DNA from: Toxorhynchites rutilus septentrionalis
Lineage: Eukaryota > Arthropoda > Insecta > Diptera > Culicidae
Length of the DNA: 64,000 bases
Assembly: GCF_029784135.1 (NCBI RefSeq)
Contig: NC_073746.1
Location: 62,160,097-62,224,096, forward strand
Reading direction: 5' to 3'
Part shown: one piece after another, positions 26,152-38,693 of the stretch
Position numbering within the stretch: the first letter of the stretch is position 1
How the letters are laid out: each line of letters opens with the position of its first letter
Made by a program: the position numbers and the translations under genes
Notes under the pieces: generated by a model
Database searches by the model: none
Told to the model about the DNA's origin: nothing
What the model saw: the letters and a program-made list of their open reading frames with translations, nothing else

Positions 26152-26680
26152 TCAGATCCTGCATCGGGTCATTGTATGTACTTTCCAGTACATTTGGGGC
26201 CGCCATCGCTGCATTTTGTACACTGTAGTCGACGGCGTTGATTTTTCGTAAAACCATCGAATCCACAATGGCGTCGGCGATGGTGATTTTGTCCGTCGCG
26301 TCTCCTCTCGATGCGATAACTGCTGCTTGGGCATGTGCCCCAAGAGTTGACTCGGTTTCAGATCTCCCAGTAGCATATCGGACAAAACACGTTGTAGACG
26401 CCGTTGCTGACTATCGGCAAAATACTCGATGAATTTGTGCTTGTTGTAGATGTATTTGTCGCTTACCGGAGTAGCCTCTATGATCGATCGCAGCTCTGTC
26501 AATTTATTTGGCACCTGCACCTGTGTTGAGAATGTGTACCGATTGCTGATGCAGCAAACCAGAATTCCAACGACATGAAATATGTTCGATGTTCGTGTCG
26601 GTCATACTGGGCGGATTGAGCCGTGGCGCGTTTATCGTTTCGACCACAGACTGACTAGTGCTGGATTTATCCTCCGTCAT
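26152..26680 (-). pseudogene. Gypsy gag, frameshifted (unit 1)
   Basis: ATG at 26680 opens MTEDKSSTSQSVVETI... and ends at a stop after about 55 codons. The gag sequence resumes in another frame as VPNKLTELRSIIEATPVSDK and QRRLQRVLSDMLLGDLKPSQ, typical of retrotransposon capsid. Further frame changes occur near 26300. Not translatable as one protein. Confidence 0.75.
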
Positions 26681-26791
26681 TTCGCGCGAACGTAACCGAA
26701 CGATGAGATATTAGATATTTTAAATTTTCGATACGCGGGACTTGTTGTTCGAGAAATAGCGATTTTGTGACTAATTACGTCGGGGTCACCA

Positions 26792-27014
26792 CTTTAGCGT
26801 GCTAACTATTATCGGAGCTTTTTGGATAAGGAATATTTAGTGTGTTCCGATCGAGTTGCGAACTAAGACTATTGTTTCTTTATTAAAATTTTAGTTTCAG
26901 TATAAGTTGAATACAATTGGGAAAAGGGGAAATAATTGCTTCATTGTTTTTGATCCCGTCGATGGAATGCTGTGAGTATCGCGTCAATAAATGATGCGAT
27001 GATGCCACATAACA
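26792..27014 (-). repeat. Probable 5' LTR of the gypsy element (unit 1)
   Basis: Placed directly before the tRNA-Trp primer site. It contains AATAAA on the minus strand (about 26880). It does not end in the usual CA, so the exact limit is uncertain. The copy in unit 2 lies at about 30817-31039. Confidence 0.5.
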
Positions 27015-27968
27015 CTACCAATTAGAATAAACATTGAATAAGCTATCAAAGTTGTAAGTAAGTTTCGAATTTAAGTTTCCTTCTACAGGGAATATCTTGA
27101 TGTTTTTCTGTTTTCCTCTTGCAACCGAGTTGTTTTCTGAAATGTATACGTTTGCTGCTTGTTCCAGCTTATATGGGAACGTTTCCGCACATGTCACGCT
27201 GCGAACTTTTAAGTCTATGTCTCTATAAAGTAAAAAAAAAATGTCAGCTATCAGACAACGCCATATGCTGAAACATAGCCTTAATCTGAAAATTTGAATA
27301 TGTTCTTAAAGGCTACGATAAAGTTACAACAAAATCAAGCAGCAGGGTATCAGTATCAAGTAATTCTACAAAATAGTGAATTATAATATTTCTTTCCTTT
27401 CAAAGTTAATATCAAAAGTAATAGTTGAATTGAAAGCGAATTGAATACAATAAGTTCGTTCTACGTTAACAATGTGAACATGTTCTGGACACAAGCCTCC
27501 ATTTTTTTAAATAAATAATTATGTTGGTTCCACCTTATGCCCCTATAAAGGTTGAAGCATTCAAGCTGGACCATCATCTACTTTATTACAGCTTTCACTC
27601 TAGATTCTTTAAGAAATAAATTTAATTTCATTTCAATTCTAGGGTTGTACGATTCACATGTTATTTTTTTTTTTTTTTTCAACATTGTCCATTTTCCGCA
27701 GATTATTGGGTTTTAAAAAACTCTCCAAAATCAAAATTCATACGAATGATATAGATAGAAATCTACTACGAAGTCAAACAGGATCTTTTCCATGAAATTG
27801 TATTGTCAAAAGTAAAAAAACAAACGCAATAAACACAATAATTGATTTCGAAATTTTGGAATTCTTCAATTAAGTTTTGATAAACATTACTTTGAAATCT
27901 GCTCATCCTTTTTTTAAGTTTCGGGGATTGAAGTAGGGATTTTGTCTCAGTGTCATACGCTTGCATTT

Positions 27969-29948
27969 TTATCGCTGAACGCTGACATTGCAAGCAACTC
28001 CTGGCGAAAGAAATGCTGTCCTTCCGAATACTTGGCCAAACGAATCTCTCGTCATCATTTTAGCGGTTGCAGGGTGAGACAGATTGTGCGTTGCTTGTAG
28101 CGCGACATTTCGACAACGTTTCGAAACGAAAGGTCTGATGCGATCGCCAGAGCAATCACAAAACAGTTGTTTTGAGCTGCCTGGAACGGTTAAAAGTTTT
28201 AACATCAAAGAGTGTTTGGTTTTACCTTTCAAAATATTTTGCAGCTCGTCGTCGATTTTCTGGTCATCAGCAAGTGCGTCGAAATTTAACGAAGACAGGG
28301 TTTGGATGGAAGCGATGCGGGAGAGTAAATCGGCAACGATGTTTTCCTTCCCTACTATATGCCGAATTTCCATCGTAATTTGTCCGATGAAGTTCAGCTG
28401 GCGAACTTGACAATTGGAGGCTTTATCTGACTTCTGATGAAAAGCATAGACGATCGGCTTGTGGTCGGTATAGATGTGGCAACTTCGTCCTTCTAACATG
28501 AACCTAAAGTGCACTGCGAGGTAGATCGCCGGTAGAAGTTCACGATCGTATGTACTATAGCAAACTTGTGCTTTGTCGAACTTTTTTGAGAAAAATCCTA
28601 GCGGTTGTACTTCTCCATCGACGATCTGGTGCAGCACTGCACCTGCTGCGATATCGGAGGCGTCGAGCCAGAGAGACATCTCAGCGGATTTTGCAGGATG
28701 CGCTAGTAGTGCCGCTTGAGCGAGCTGCTGTTTGCATCGCTCGAAAGCTGTTTTAGTTTCCTCACTCCAAATTAATGGTGAACAATCGTTTCGTTTGTTG
28801 CCAGGGGTCATTTGCAACAATGGAATTTGAGCATCAATGGCATTTCGAATAAACCTTCGATAGACGTTTATCATGGCCAAAAAACTTTTCAGTCCCTTCA
28901 CTGTGGCTGGTAACTGTGAATTCTAAACAACTTGAACGCGTGCTGGCAACGGACGAATTCCTTCTGCGGAAACGGAATGTCCCTGAAAATCGAGCTTGTC
29001 GCGACCGAATGTACATTTGGCAACGTTTATGGATAAATTGTGATCCTTGAGCCTTTGGAATACCTGATGTAAATGCACTCGATGCTCTTCGGATGATGAC
29101 GAGGCTATAAATAAGTCGTCAATGTAGGGGAATATAGAATTTAGTCCACGAACGACCTCGTGGATGAGCCTCTGGAAAGTTTGGGCTGCGTTCCGTAATC
29201 CAAACGTCATGAAAGAAAATTCAAATAGTCCAAAAGGCGTCGTGATAGCCGTTTTTGGAATGTCGTCGGGATGGATTGGAACTTGATGAAACATATGGAG
29301 CGGGCTTGCCCAGTTACTGCTGGACGGCTGGCAGATTCCAAGTTTCATCAAGTGCTCGAATTCTGTGCGGGCTGCTTCGAGTTTGTCCGGCGCAAGATGG
29401 TGGGGTCTAGCATACACAGGTTGACCAGTTGTTTCGATACGGTGAACAATCGATAACTTGCTGACTGTACCTGGAGGCGCAAGCCGGGTGATGCTGGAGA
29501 ATTCTGCCAGTATTTCAGCATACGGTGACATCATACTGAAAGTCTTGATCGTGACTTGATTATTGACAGTGAGAGATCTGGTTGACTCAAGACTTGTTGT
29601 GTTGTCGATAAGGCGGTTTCGTTTTAAATCGATCAACAAGTCAAAGTGGCATAAAAAGTCTGCACCAATTATTCCAGATGCAACGTCAGCAATGAGAAAG
29701 GACCACAAAAACTCGCGACGGAGACCGAGATTCACCTTGAGTAACACCTCTCCGTGCACTTCAATTGGCGTTCCATTCGCCGCGAACAATTTCACGGTTG
29801 TTGGTTCAATGGTAACAGAACTCAATCCTCTCGGTACTACGGACACGTCGGCACCAGTGTCGATCAAGAATTGCATACAGGTGGTGGAGTCTGTAATTTT
29901 CAGTCGACAGATTGTTGCTGTGTCGGAAAGCTCGCCTATTTCCACCAC
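27969..29948 (-). pseudogene. Gypsy pol remnant (unit 2)
   Basis: Carries the same in-frame RT deletion and the same single TAG (28925-28923) as unit 1. Downstream of 27880 it runs into the tail of unit 1 instead of the sequence left of 23821. Confidence 0.85.
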
Positions 29949-30176
29949 AGAATTGGAAACGTGTCATTGTGAATTGAAACACACCTGCTGACCATTGGAG
30001 CAGGGTTTGTGGCACCTCCGGGCAATGTTTCAGAACGTTAGATGATACTAGCATAGCCCGATCGAGAGTAAATTGTTTCTCATTTACACGAGAACGGGAA
30101 CGTGAACGACCACGAACATTTTTCTGGCTGAGCAGCACTTTTTCGAATTTCCTAGATAGCTCAGCGATTTCACGTT

Positions 30177-30705
30177 TCAGATCCTGCATCGGGTCATTGT
30201 ATGTACTTTCCAGTACATTTGGGGCCGCCATCGCTGCATTTTGTACACTGTAGTCGACGGCGTTGATTTTTCGTAAAACCATCGAATCCACAATGGCGTC
30301 GGCGATGGTGATTTTGTCCGTCGCGTCTCCTCTCGATGCGATAACTGCTGCTTGGGCATGTGCCCCAAGAGTTGACTCGGTTTCAGATCTCCCAGTAGCA
30401 TATCGGACAAAACACGTTGTAGACGCCGTTGCTGACTATCGGCAAAATACTCGATGAATTTGTGCTTGTTGTAGATGTATTTGTCGCTTACCGGAGTAGC
30501 CTCTATGATCGATCGCAGCTCTGTCAATTTATTTGGCACCTGCACCTGTGTTGAGAATGTGTACCGATTGCTGATGCAGCAAACCAGAATTCCAACGACA
30601 TGAAATATGTTCGATGTTCGTGTCGGTCATACTGGGCGGATTGAGCCGTGGCGCGTTTATCGTTTCGACCACAGACTGACTAGTGCTGGATTTATCCTCC
30701 GTCAT
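30177..30705 (-). pseudogene. Gypsy gag, frameshifted (unit 2)
   Basis: Same start, frameshift and capsid-like segments as the gag remnant in unit 1. Confidence 0.75.
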
Positions 30706-31865
30706 TTCGCGCGAACGTAACCGAACGATGAGATATTAGATATTTTAAATTTTCGATACGCGGGACTTGTTGTTCGAGAAATAGCGATTTTGTGACTAAT
30801 TACGTCGGGGTCACCACTTTAGCGTGCTAACTATTATCGGAGCTTTTTGGATAAGGAATATTTAGTGTGTTCCGATCGAGTTGCGAACTAAGACTATTGT
30901 TTCTTTATTAAAATTTTAGTTTCAGTATAAGTTGAATACAATTGGGAAAAGGGGAAATAATTGCTTCATTGTTTTTGATCCCGTCGATGGAATGCTGTGA
31001 GTATCGCGTCAATAAATGATGCGATGATGCCACATAACACTACCAATTAGAATAAACATTGAATAAGCTATCAAAGTTGTAAGTAAGTTTCGAATTTAAG
31101 TTTCCTTCTACAGGGAATATCTTGATGTTTTTCTGTTTTCCTCTTGCAACCGAGTTGTTTTCTGAAATGTATACGTTTGCTGCTTGTTCCAGCTTATATG
31201 GGAACGTTTCCGCACATGTCACGCTGCGAACTTTTAAGTCTATGTCTCTATAAAGTAAAAAAAAAATGTCAGCTATCAGACAACGCCATATGCTGAAACA
31301 TAGCCTTAATCTGAAAATTTGAATATGTTCTTAAAGGCTACGATAAAGTTACAACAAAATCAAGCAGCAGGGTATCAGTATCAAGTAATTCTACAAAATA
31401 GTGAATTATAATATTTCTTTCCTTTCAAAGTTAATATCAAAAGTAATAGTTGAATTGAAAGCGAATTGAATACAATAAGTTCGTTCTACGTTAACAATGT
31501 GAACATGTTCTGGACACAAGCCTCCATTTTTTTAAATAAATAATTATGTTGGTTCCACCTTATGCCCCTATAAAGGTTGAAGCATTCAAGCTGGACCATC
31601 ATCTACTTTATTACAGCTTTCACTCTAGATTCTTTAAGAAATAAATTTAATTTCATTTCAATTCTAGGGTTGTACGATTCACATGTTATTTTTTTTTTTC
31701 AACATTGTCCATTTTCCGCAGATTATTGGGTTTTAAAAAACTCTCCAAAATCAAAATTCATACGAATGATATAGATAGAAATCTACTACGAAGTCAAACA
31801 GGATCTTTTCCATGAAATTGTATTGTCAAAAGTAAAAAAACAAACGCAATAAACACAATAATTGA

Positions 31866-34800
31866 CTAAAACGAACCCACTGTGTAGAGCGTGCAACAAT
31901 TGCATAACGAGAGGCGTACAACGAGTTGGGGCTAATCGTCCACTTCTGCCTCACCAGAGGAGCCAGTAGTCATGGCGACGGGTCGAGAACTCCCATCGGC
32001 ATGAAAATATAATATCCATCAAATTAGATTATTCCAGTCCGGGCGCAAAGTTAATGCTGCATAATAAAGATCATTTTCTCTGCTCTTAGCACAATATCTA
32101 TTACGTTAAGTAGCAAGCGACCAGGTGAAGCTCAGAGCCAATTTATCTTTTCCGAAGCAATAAGATATCCGCCGAGCAAGAATGATGCTGAGGTAAATCA
32201 CGAGTATTCACGTCTCTTCCGGTGCGAAATACGGAAACGAACCAAATTGTGAATAAGTATTCTCGTGAAACACTTGAAGCATACCTGGAAACAGTAATTC
32301 TTTTACTATTATCTTATCGGACCGAACCGTTTCATTTTTTCTGTGCTTGTTTAAGGGGTACAAAGGGAAACTTGTGGCAGCATTTATTCGAAAATTGAGC
32401 AGAAAACACCACAGAAAAAGTTCCCCGCTTTGGTCCATCATTATTATTATGCCAGCGGAAAAACAGTACACGACGAGTAGAGGAAACCATTTCGGCTCCC
32501 GTAGCAATACCATGAATAACTTTCATTTACGCAGCCACGCTGCGAGGAACATCAACATAAATGCCAACTACAGAAAATGTTTCTTCCGTCCGCGTTTCAC
32601 ATTTCATTGGCTGCACTGGAAAGGGATACTTCGAGTGCGAATGCGAATAGCTGGAACGGATGGGATGGACTGTTTGTGGTATCCGGTGGAGAACTTTTCT
32701 TCTTCAAGCGGTTGTAAAATATGATAATAAAACAATCACCGGCAACCATAAGGATGCGCGTTGATGATTGTGGGACGCATTACGATTGCCAACAGCAGAG
32801 ACGTCGAATCAACAGAAACTAGGCAAGGTATCGATTCCAACTTCAGAGAACATAATCCTTACATGAGGAAGAACACATATTTACCTTTGATAAAATATTA
32901 ACTATAAAAACTATAGAAACAGCCTTTAGTTATACAAAAATCAAACAATATTTCTAGTGCAGTGAAATTTTTTTGTTTATATAGAGTTTCAAAGAAGAAA
33001 TGTAAAATTTGAATGTTTCACCGAATAATCCATTTATTTTATTGAAACAGCTGCATGAACTTACACAGAATTATCTTAGTACGTTTACAGTGAAAAACTT
33101 ATCAACTTGTTACGTTTTTAACGAATTTAAACAGAATTTTCTGCCGGCGCTCTAAAATCATGGTTTTGTTACATAAAATGCCTCCCAAAATAAAATCGGC
33201 CTATAAAGTCAGCCCAAAAAATATTGGAGTGTTGCCAAATATCTTTAGAAGTTTTTGGTTAAGTAAAATATTGAAATAATATTCCAAGTGCAGCGAAAAA
33301 AAATATTTTTCGTTGGTGACAATATAGTTCCCACGGCCTTATTAAGGGTTAAGCAACTGCAGAACAAAGTATTTTTCTATCTTTCAATACAACCGATTTA
33401 GGGCTTTGGTTCAAAATTAGATTAGGGCTACGGTTCCTACGCTCTGACTTTCATTTTTAAAATTCTACATTCAACTGTTTCCGAATACTTTCAGACCTTA
33501 CTAAGACAATCATTTTGCGATGCAGAACATTCCCAAAAATTATTTTATTTCCCGAAAATTCATTTTTATCTTCATTTATTTGTTGTTCTTATTGGGGCAA
33601 ACATCAATAATGGGTATTGGTAGACTGACCAAATAGTTCAGGAATAAAAACGAGACACGTAAATGAAAAAAATATATATGTATTATTCTATATTTTCAAA
33701 AGAATTTTGTTGAGTAAATAAAACCGAGAATAAATCCAATCAATCAAACATTCTTCGATAGGGGTACATCTCCCTATTACTCCCTATTATGAAGTAATAT
33801 TTAAATGCTAAAGAGACTTTGAGAAGAAAACTATCATGATCTTTGCATGTTTTATCACATAATTTGTAACATTTCCGACCAAAGTTCTGTTTGATAATTA
33901 TCATAGCATTTATACTATGACTTTTCTGTTGTCCAAATATGTATTATCCTTTCGAATAATGCCGATACTACCAGGCACACACAAAATATAATCAGTCTAG
34001 AAATGTGTTTTCCTTTTCTAAAACATATTTGCCCACAATGATTTGCAATTGGCCTTTTTATCTCAATAATAAAAATTCTATATAAACTGGAGTTTTTACT
34101 AATGCCACTATGAATCTACGGAATGGACTTTAATGATAGACTGTTATGTTTCTCCTAGACTAGACTTTCATTTTCCAATTGCAAATTGCACAGTTCTCAC
34201 AATTTTAGCCTCCAGTATTTTATCTGAATCAACTAGTCCTACGTTAATATTACGTCACAGATCAAAATACATCGTTTTTTTAAGGAATGGTTTTAACGTT
34301 AATAACTATTCTTGCTCCGAACGAATGTTGACGGTTCACTTACCAATGGAATCGGAAATTCTCTGAGAATTGTTTGATATGTTATGCCTTACGATTCCCT
34401 AAGTCATAAATGGTTTAAACTGTGACTGTGAAGAGAGGAGATATTGCAAATTAATCCCGTTTATAACATATTGGGGATTAAAATGCCATTCGCGATTACT
34501 AATACTCATTCTCGCTCCAACTAGCAAGCAGTCTGCAGTTTCTCTGTCATCGGCTCTGCTCGATACAAAGTTCAAGAGCAAAATCATTTCGGAGGATCGA
34601 AAGAAATCTCGCGTAACTTTTGAAAAGGACCCATCTACATTGATCGATTCTTTTCATCGACATTCTCTTTCATTAATAACTTTGCGATCAAGGCATTTCC
34701 TGATGTGTTCGAAAATAAGGAGTGAGCATTTCCGTTTGGGTTGAAGGAAATATGAGTTTTCCACAGTAATTGAAAAGTTTTTGAATAAAGTGTAACTTTT

Positions 34801-35400
34801 CAATAGTCTTTAGTAAGAGAAATCTTTGATAAATTATATTTCAAAAATTATGACGAACTTGTGTCGGATTTTTATTAATTTTAGAAATTAGTTAACTTAT
34901 ATGTTAACAATCAATTTTAGCCTCAAATTATGAATTCAGATGTGATTTGAAACAAAAAATCTCATAATCAATCTCCTTCTAGATGCAGTCATTCTCGATA
35001 TCTTCAAAAAAAAAATCTAATTTATTGTCTTTTTCATAGTAAATAGATTCTTTTGATATGTTTTTCGTGTTATACCGTCATGTTCATGAAATTTTATGAA
35101 TTTGCTTATAATAATTTTCAACAACTTGTCCAAATACATCATTATGGAACTAATATATGTTTAGGAATTACGTTGAAAAACATTTGAAGACATGTGGCTC
35201 AATCGTATCTAAATAAAAAAAAATATCCTAATACTAATTTTTAACATATTATTCGTGTTGCACAATCAAAACACGAAATGTTTTCGAAGTACAATTGAAA
35301 ACCCAACAACAAAAATACACCTCTTTGTGCTATCGGACGTTATGGGTACAAAAATAATTACCTTGTTCACGTTATACCTAGATTGTACCTGAAGTCAGGT
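31866..35400. other. Intergenic region, mostly unrecognised
   Basis: No supported gene. 31866-32760 is less AT-rich than the rest but has only short frames on both strands without recognisable content. 34270-34400 is an internal fragment of the hairpin superfamily (GTTAATAACTATT, ACCAATGGAATCGGAAATTC). The rest is AT-rich with homopolymer runs. Confidence 0.5.
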
Positions 35401-35423
35401 TTGTTTAAGGTAAATCTGTATAG

Positions 35424-35552
35424 TATATAAAGTTTCTCAGATCCAAACATCGTTCATCAGTCGAACAATCTTTCTTATAGAGTGAATATCAGCATACTAC
35501 AATGGACTGCAACACAAAATTTTCTCGTGTTGTAGACCGTTTCCGAAAAACG
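35424..35552 (+). promoter_or_regulatory. Possible TATA promoter and short first exon
   Basis: TATATAA at 35424-35430, TCAGT initiator at 35457-35461 (35 bases later), ATG at 35502, 17 codons, and a consensus-like donor GTAAGA at 35553. The arrangement resembles an insect first exon. No matching second exon is recognised, and the 5' part recurs inverted at 36640-36674, so it may instead belong to a repeat. Confidence 0.3.
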
Positions 35553-35705
35553 GTAAGAAATGTTCATCAGAAAAACGTTTGTTAACCGTCGGTGATTGAG
35601 AAACCTAACCCTTTGCGGTCGTATTATATTTGGGCATGGGTATCGTACTGGTCGGGATTATTTTTTCTTGAAAAAGTATTGAAATATGCAAGATTTTTTT
35701 TTGTG

Positions 35706-35759
<54 letters not shown>

Positions 35760-36674
35760 TAACTCAACACTGTATTTTAATGTGAAGTTTTTTATATGAA
35801 AATTTATATTTTTTATATTTTATATAAATTATATTTTATAATTCGTGTGAAATCTTTCGAAACAGTCTCCAAGAGTAAATCATATTAAGTATAATCAATA
35901 CATAATTTTATTTTTATTATCCGTTGAATATGAGACACTTTTGCCATTGATGCAATAAATGTGAAATTAATGCCAGCAATATGTATCCGAAAAAATCAGC
36001 ACTTTTCATTTTTTTTACATTAGATTATTCAGATGACATAAGACACTTAGCAAACAATAATTCTGCTCTTTAAAAACAACTATTTCAACTTAATTTAAAC
36101 CAGTATTAACCAAATATTGATTTCAGCGTATCCGAAATTAGCAGAACTTTTCACTTTAGATGAGCATAGATTTTGTCGCTTGAGACACTTATGCGATTAT
36201 TCAAATAACATAAGACATTTATGAAAACAGTTGTTATGATACTTATGAGCAGTCTTTTCCATCGCTCCAAAGTGTCAATGTCTAAATTTTGCTAAATTCT
36301 GTCCCACATTCCTATGCATTTAACGTATTGTGCGTTGTCTAGTGTGGGTGACTACTTTGTTTGATACTGAGTACCGTTATCTATTACTCATAGGAGCACC
36401 GTATTGATTCGTGAACAGGTTCACTAGACATCAAGCTTCGTTTAGGAAAAGCATTAACTGATACTTGGTTGAGTAAAACATAAGATTGGCATGGTTTATT
36501 GCTGTGGTGGCTGAGAGCAGACAAACGACTAGAACGGTAAAAAAGGCTGAGAGTAGACAAACGACCACAAAGAGTTAAGTTAATGGGATACAATACATCT
36601 TAGCGGATCAGCGGATCATGCCGTTTATCTCTATATAGATATAAGGAAGATTGTTCGACTGATGAACGATGTTT
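35445..36674. repeat. 35-bp inverted repeat pair bounding 1.2 kb
   Basis: AAACATCGTTCATCAGTCGA and the following 15 bases (35445-35479) recur as the reverse complement at 36640-36674 with one mismatch seen. On the right side the copy abuts a LINE-like 3' tail. The enclosed DNA is AT-rich and non-coding. Confidence 0.6.
35709..35755. repeat. (TA)n microsatellite, third array
   Basis: About 23 TA dinucleotides within AT-rich sequence. Confidence 0.9.
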
Positions 36675-36806
36675 CTTCTTTCTTTCTTTGTTTTTAAGAG
36701 GCTTTAACCTTTGCAGTTCATTCGCCTCTAGGTTGAACGATGTTTGAAGGAAGGAAGGTATTGAATTAGAGAGACTTTAAACTCTGAGAGTTCATTCGTC
36801 TCTAGG
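36675..36806 (-). mobile_element. LINE-type 3' end with (GAAA)n-like tail, duplicated hairpin
   Basis: On the minus strand the hairpin CCTAGAGGCGAATGAACTGC ... AAAGCCTCTT (36732-36696) is followed by AAAACAAAGAAAGAAAGAAG, a simple A-rich tail. A second diverged hairpin lies at 36768-36804. Matching hairpins occur at 63592-63627 and 63892-63927. Interpreted as the structured 3' end of a non-LTR retrotransposon; the rest of it is absent. Confidence 0.55.
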
Positions 36807-37578
36807 GATGTTTGAATCTGAGTAACTTTATATATATACCCAATGAGGTACATATAGAGGTGGAGCAGTAGGCGAAGTGTATCTGTATTGGCAAGCAATA
36901 TATCGTGACGTTATTATTTGCATTTAATATGGAATGTATATGGGAGAAACAAAACAATGTTGAAAGTACTCACGATTGCATGATAATTTGAGCCAAAATT
37001 CTCATGAAATAATTCAACTGATTGTTTTTTAACAGATGACAATTATATCGTGGCTTATTCCGATTATTCATGTGGTAGAAAGGTCCAGAGAGCAGTCGTA
37101 TGCTTAGTTCTCGAAAGCTGTAACATTTTTGGTGAAATTTTGAATCATTGACGGTTATAATCTCACAACACACATACCAACACTTGAGAGCCGTCGAAAG
37201 ATCAACTTCATAACAGTAAAATAATGAAACTTCGTTTGTTTCTATGAACGTGGGGGAGTGAAACTGGCACATGGAAATATCACTTTTATCCGGCTTCATC
37301 GATGTGATTTCACAAATATCCACTCCACGCTATCACATTAGCCTCATATTCGGCGGGAGCTCTACAAAAATGTACGTTTTTCATTGATGAATAACTTCCT
37401 GAAAATAGCATTTTTACATGGATGCGGTGGGCAATCAACGATAAACACAACGACTGACGTCACTATTTGCGAAATAGTTATGGCAGCGCATGCTATGTCG
37501 CTCGAAACTCGACCATCTTCATTACCTTTTTTCCAGGACATTGATATATACCCTATGATCTGAAATTACCGCGAATTT
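36807..37578. other. Unrecognised stretch
   Basis: A 117-codon minus-strand open frame (36970-37323) has no recognisable domain and ordinary AT-rich composition, so it is not called a gene. Confidence 0.5.
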
Positions 37579-38010
37579 TTAAATAAAACAAAATAGAGTT
37601 AAATTTATTTTATCTCCTTCAAAACATGATCCATCTGAAGCAACACACATGTGCCAACGCTTGACCCAGTCCTCCATGCATCCCTGGTAGGTCGACGAAG
37701 GGATGGCCTTTAGTTCCCTCGTCGCATTCTCTTTGATCTCTTCGATCGACTGAAATCTCTTTCCACGAAGTGGCAACTTCAACTTGGGAAACAAAAAAAA
37801 TCGCACGGGGTACGCAAAATCGCATCAGGTGGGTACGAAGGTTGCTCGATGGTATTTACTTGATGTTTGGTCAAATATTTCAGTACAATTCGGGCTCGGT
37901 GCGATGGCGCGTTATCATCATGCAAAATCCAAAAACTATCGGCCCACATTTCCGGCCGCTTGCGACCTACAGGCAGATACTAAAAATCGGATGGCACTAA
38001 AACCTGTCAG
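37579..38010 (-). pseudogene. Mariner transposase relic, C-terminal part
   Basis: On the minus strand the catalytic region reads WILHDDNAPSHRARIVL, then TIEQPSYPPDA, the spacing of a DD34D mariner. After a frame change near 37810 it reads FPKLKLPLRGKRFQSIEEIK and DWVKRWHMCVASDGSCFEGD to the stop. The N-terminal half is missing. This is a different lineage from the relics at 12031 and 45395, judged by its C-terminal motif. Confidence 0.8.
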
Positions 38011-38693
38011 ATGTGCGTCTTAAGTTCGTAACAACAACATGCACGATACGTTCAAAAATTCCGGTGCTTTCTGACCATAGTGTATACAGAGGTACACTAT
38101 GCCTATAGGTACAATGTAGACATAATGTAAACAAGTTAATTATTTTTGTTTCCATAACGTCCAATTGAATCCACGAGGTGTTCGAGGTTGTTCGTGTTTT
38201 GTTTGAGCAAACTAATAATATGTCAAAAATTTGTATTGAGATAAAAAAGATCTTCAAATATTAACCCTCTAAGACCCAAATTTTTTATTTGTCTAAAAAC
38301 CCCAATCCACTTTTATCTCGCATTTCAGACTTTCAACATAAAATACTCCTAGCAGGATGCTGCCAGCATAAAACCAATGTGTATGTGTGATAGATGAAAA
38401 TATTCTAAAGACGTTCTACTGGGGGTGAACATTGAAAATAATGTCTGAATAATTTGAAAAGAAAATCCGTGATGCCGTGATGAGGTTGGGTTGTAGAGGG
38501 TTAAATGCGATATAATAATAATACGTTTTGTATTAATCCACATGACTTTTTTTAACCTAACTCCTAAGCAGCCTTCCGAAAAACACTTATACAGGTCCAC
38601 GCGATGTGAAAAGTTCATGTTTTTTTTTGCAGATTTATCTGGAAAAAAATTTTTCTTTTTTTTTACCAATTTATCTGGAAAGGTACAGATTCT
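38011..38693. other. Unrecognised AT-rich spacer
   Basis: No gene or element end recognised between the mariner relic and the next repeat. Confidence 0.5.

Larger units (their letters stand above)
23821..27014 (-). mobile_element. Truncated Ty3/gypsy-type LTR retrotransposon, unit 1
   Basis: Read on the minus strand: a probable 5' LTR (27014-26792, opening TGTTATGTGG and containing AATAAA), then the primer-binding site TGGTGACCCCGACGT (26791-26777) complementary to a tRNA-Trp 3' end, then gag, protease, reverse transcriptase, RNase H and only the start of integrase. The integrase core and 3' LTR are missing. A Trp primer and this gene order fit the CsRn1-like branch of Ty3/gypsy. LTR limits are estimates because no second LTR is available. 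Confidence 0.8.
23821..27845. repeat. Tandem duplication, unit 1 (about 4.03 kb)
   Basis: This stretch is repeated head to tail as 27846-31865 at a constant offset of 4025. The offset falls to 4020 after a T run near 27663-27679 that is five bases shorter in unit 2. No other difference was noticed by eye. The junction joins ...ATAATTGA to TTTCGAAATTTTGG with at most one base of homology. The unit contains a truncated gypsy element plus about 830 bp of flank, so it is a segmental duplication and not two independent insertions. Confidence 0.95.
27846..31039 (-). mobile_element. Truncated Ty3/gypsy-type retrotransposon, unit 2
   Basis: Duplicate of the unit 1 element, with primer site at 30816-30802 and the probable LTR just above it. 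It shares the same missing integrase core, so the truncation predates the duplication. Confidence 0.8.
27846..31865. repeat. Tandem duplication, unit 2 (about 4.02 kb)
   Basis: Second unit of the head-to-tail duplication. Every frame, stop, frameshift and deletion of unit 1 recurs here at +4025, so the gypsy copy was already dead before it was duplicated. The shorter T run near 31689-31699 is the only difference noticed. Confidence 0.95.

Noticed and set aside
32208..32724. Frames of 100-125 codons on both strands
   Set aside because: Mutually antisense and without recognisable content; possibly unique intergenic DNA or a non-coding exon.
36970..37323. 117-codon minus-strand frame as a gene
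   Set aside because: No domain, signal peptide, promoter or splice context; composition matches the AT-rich surroundings.
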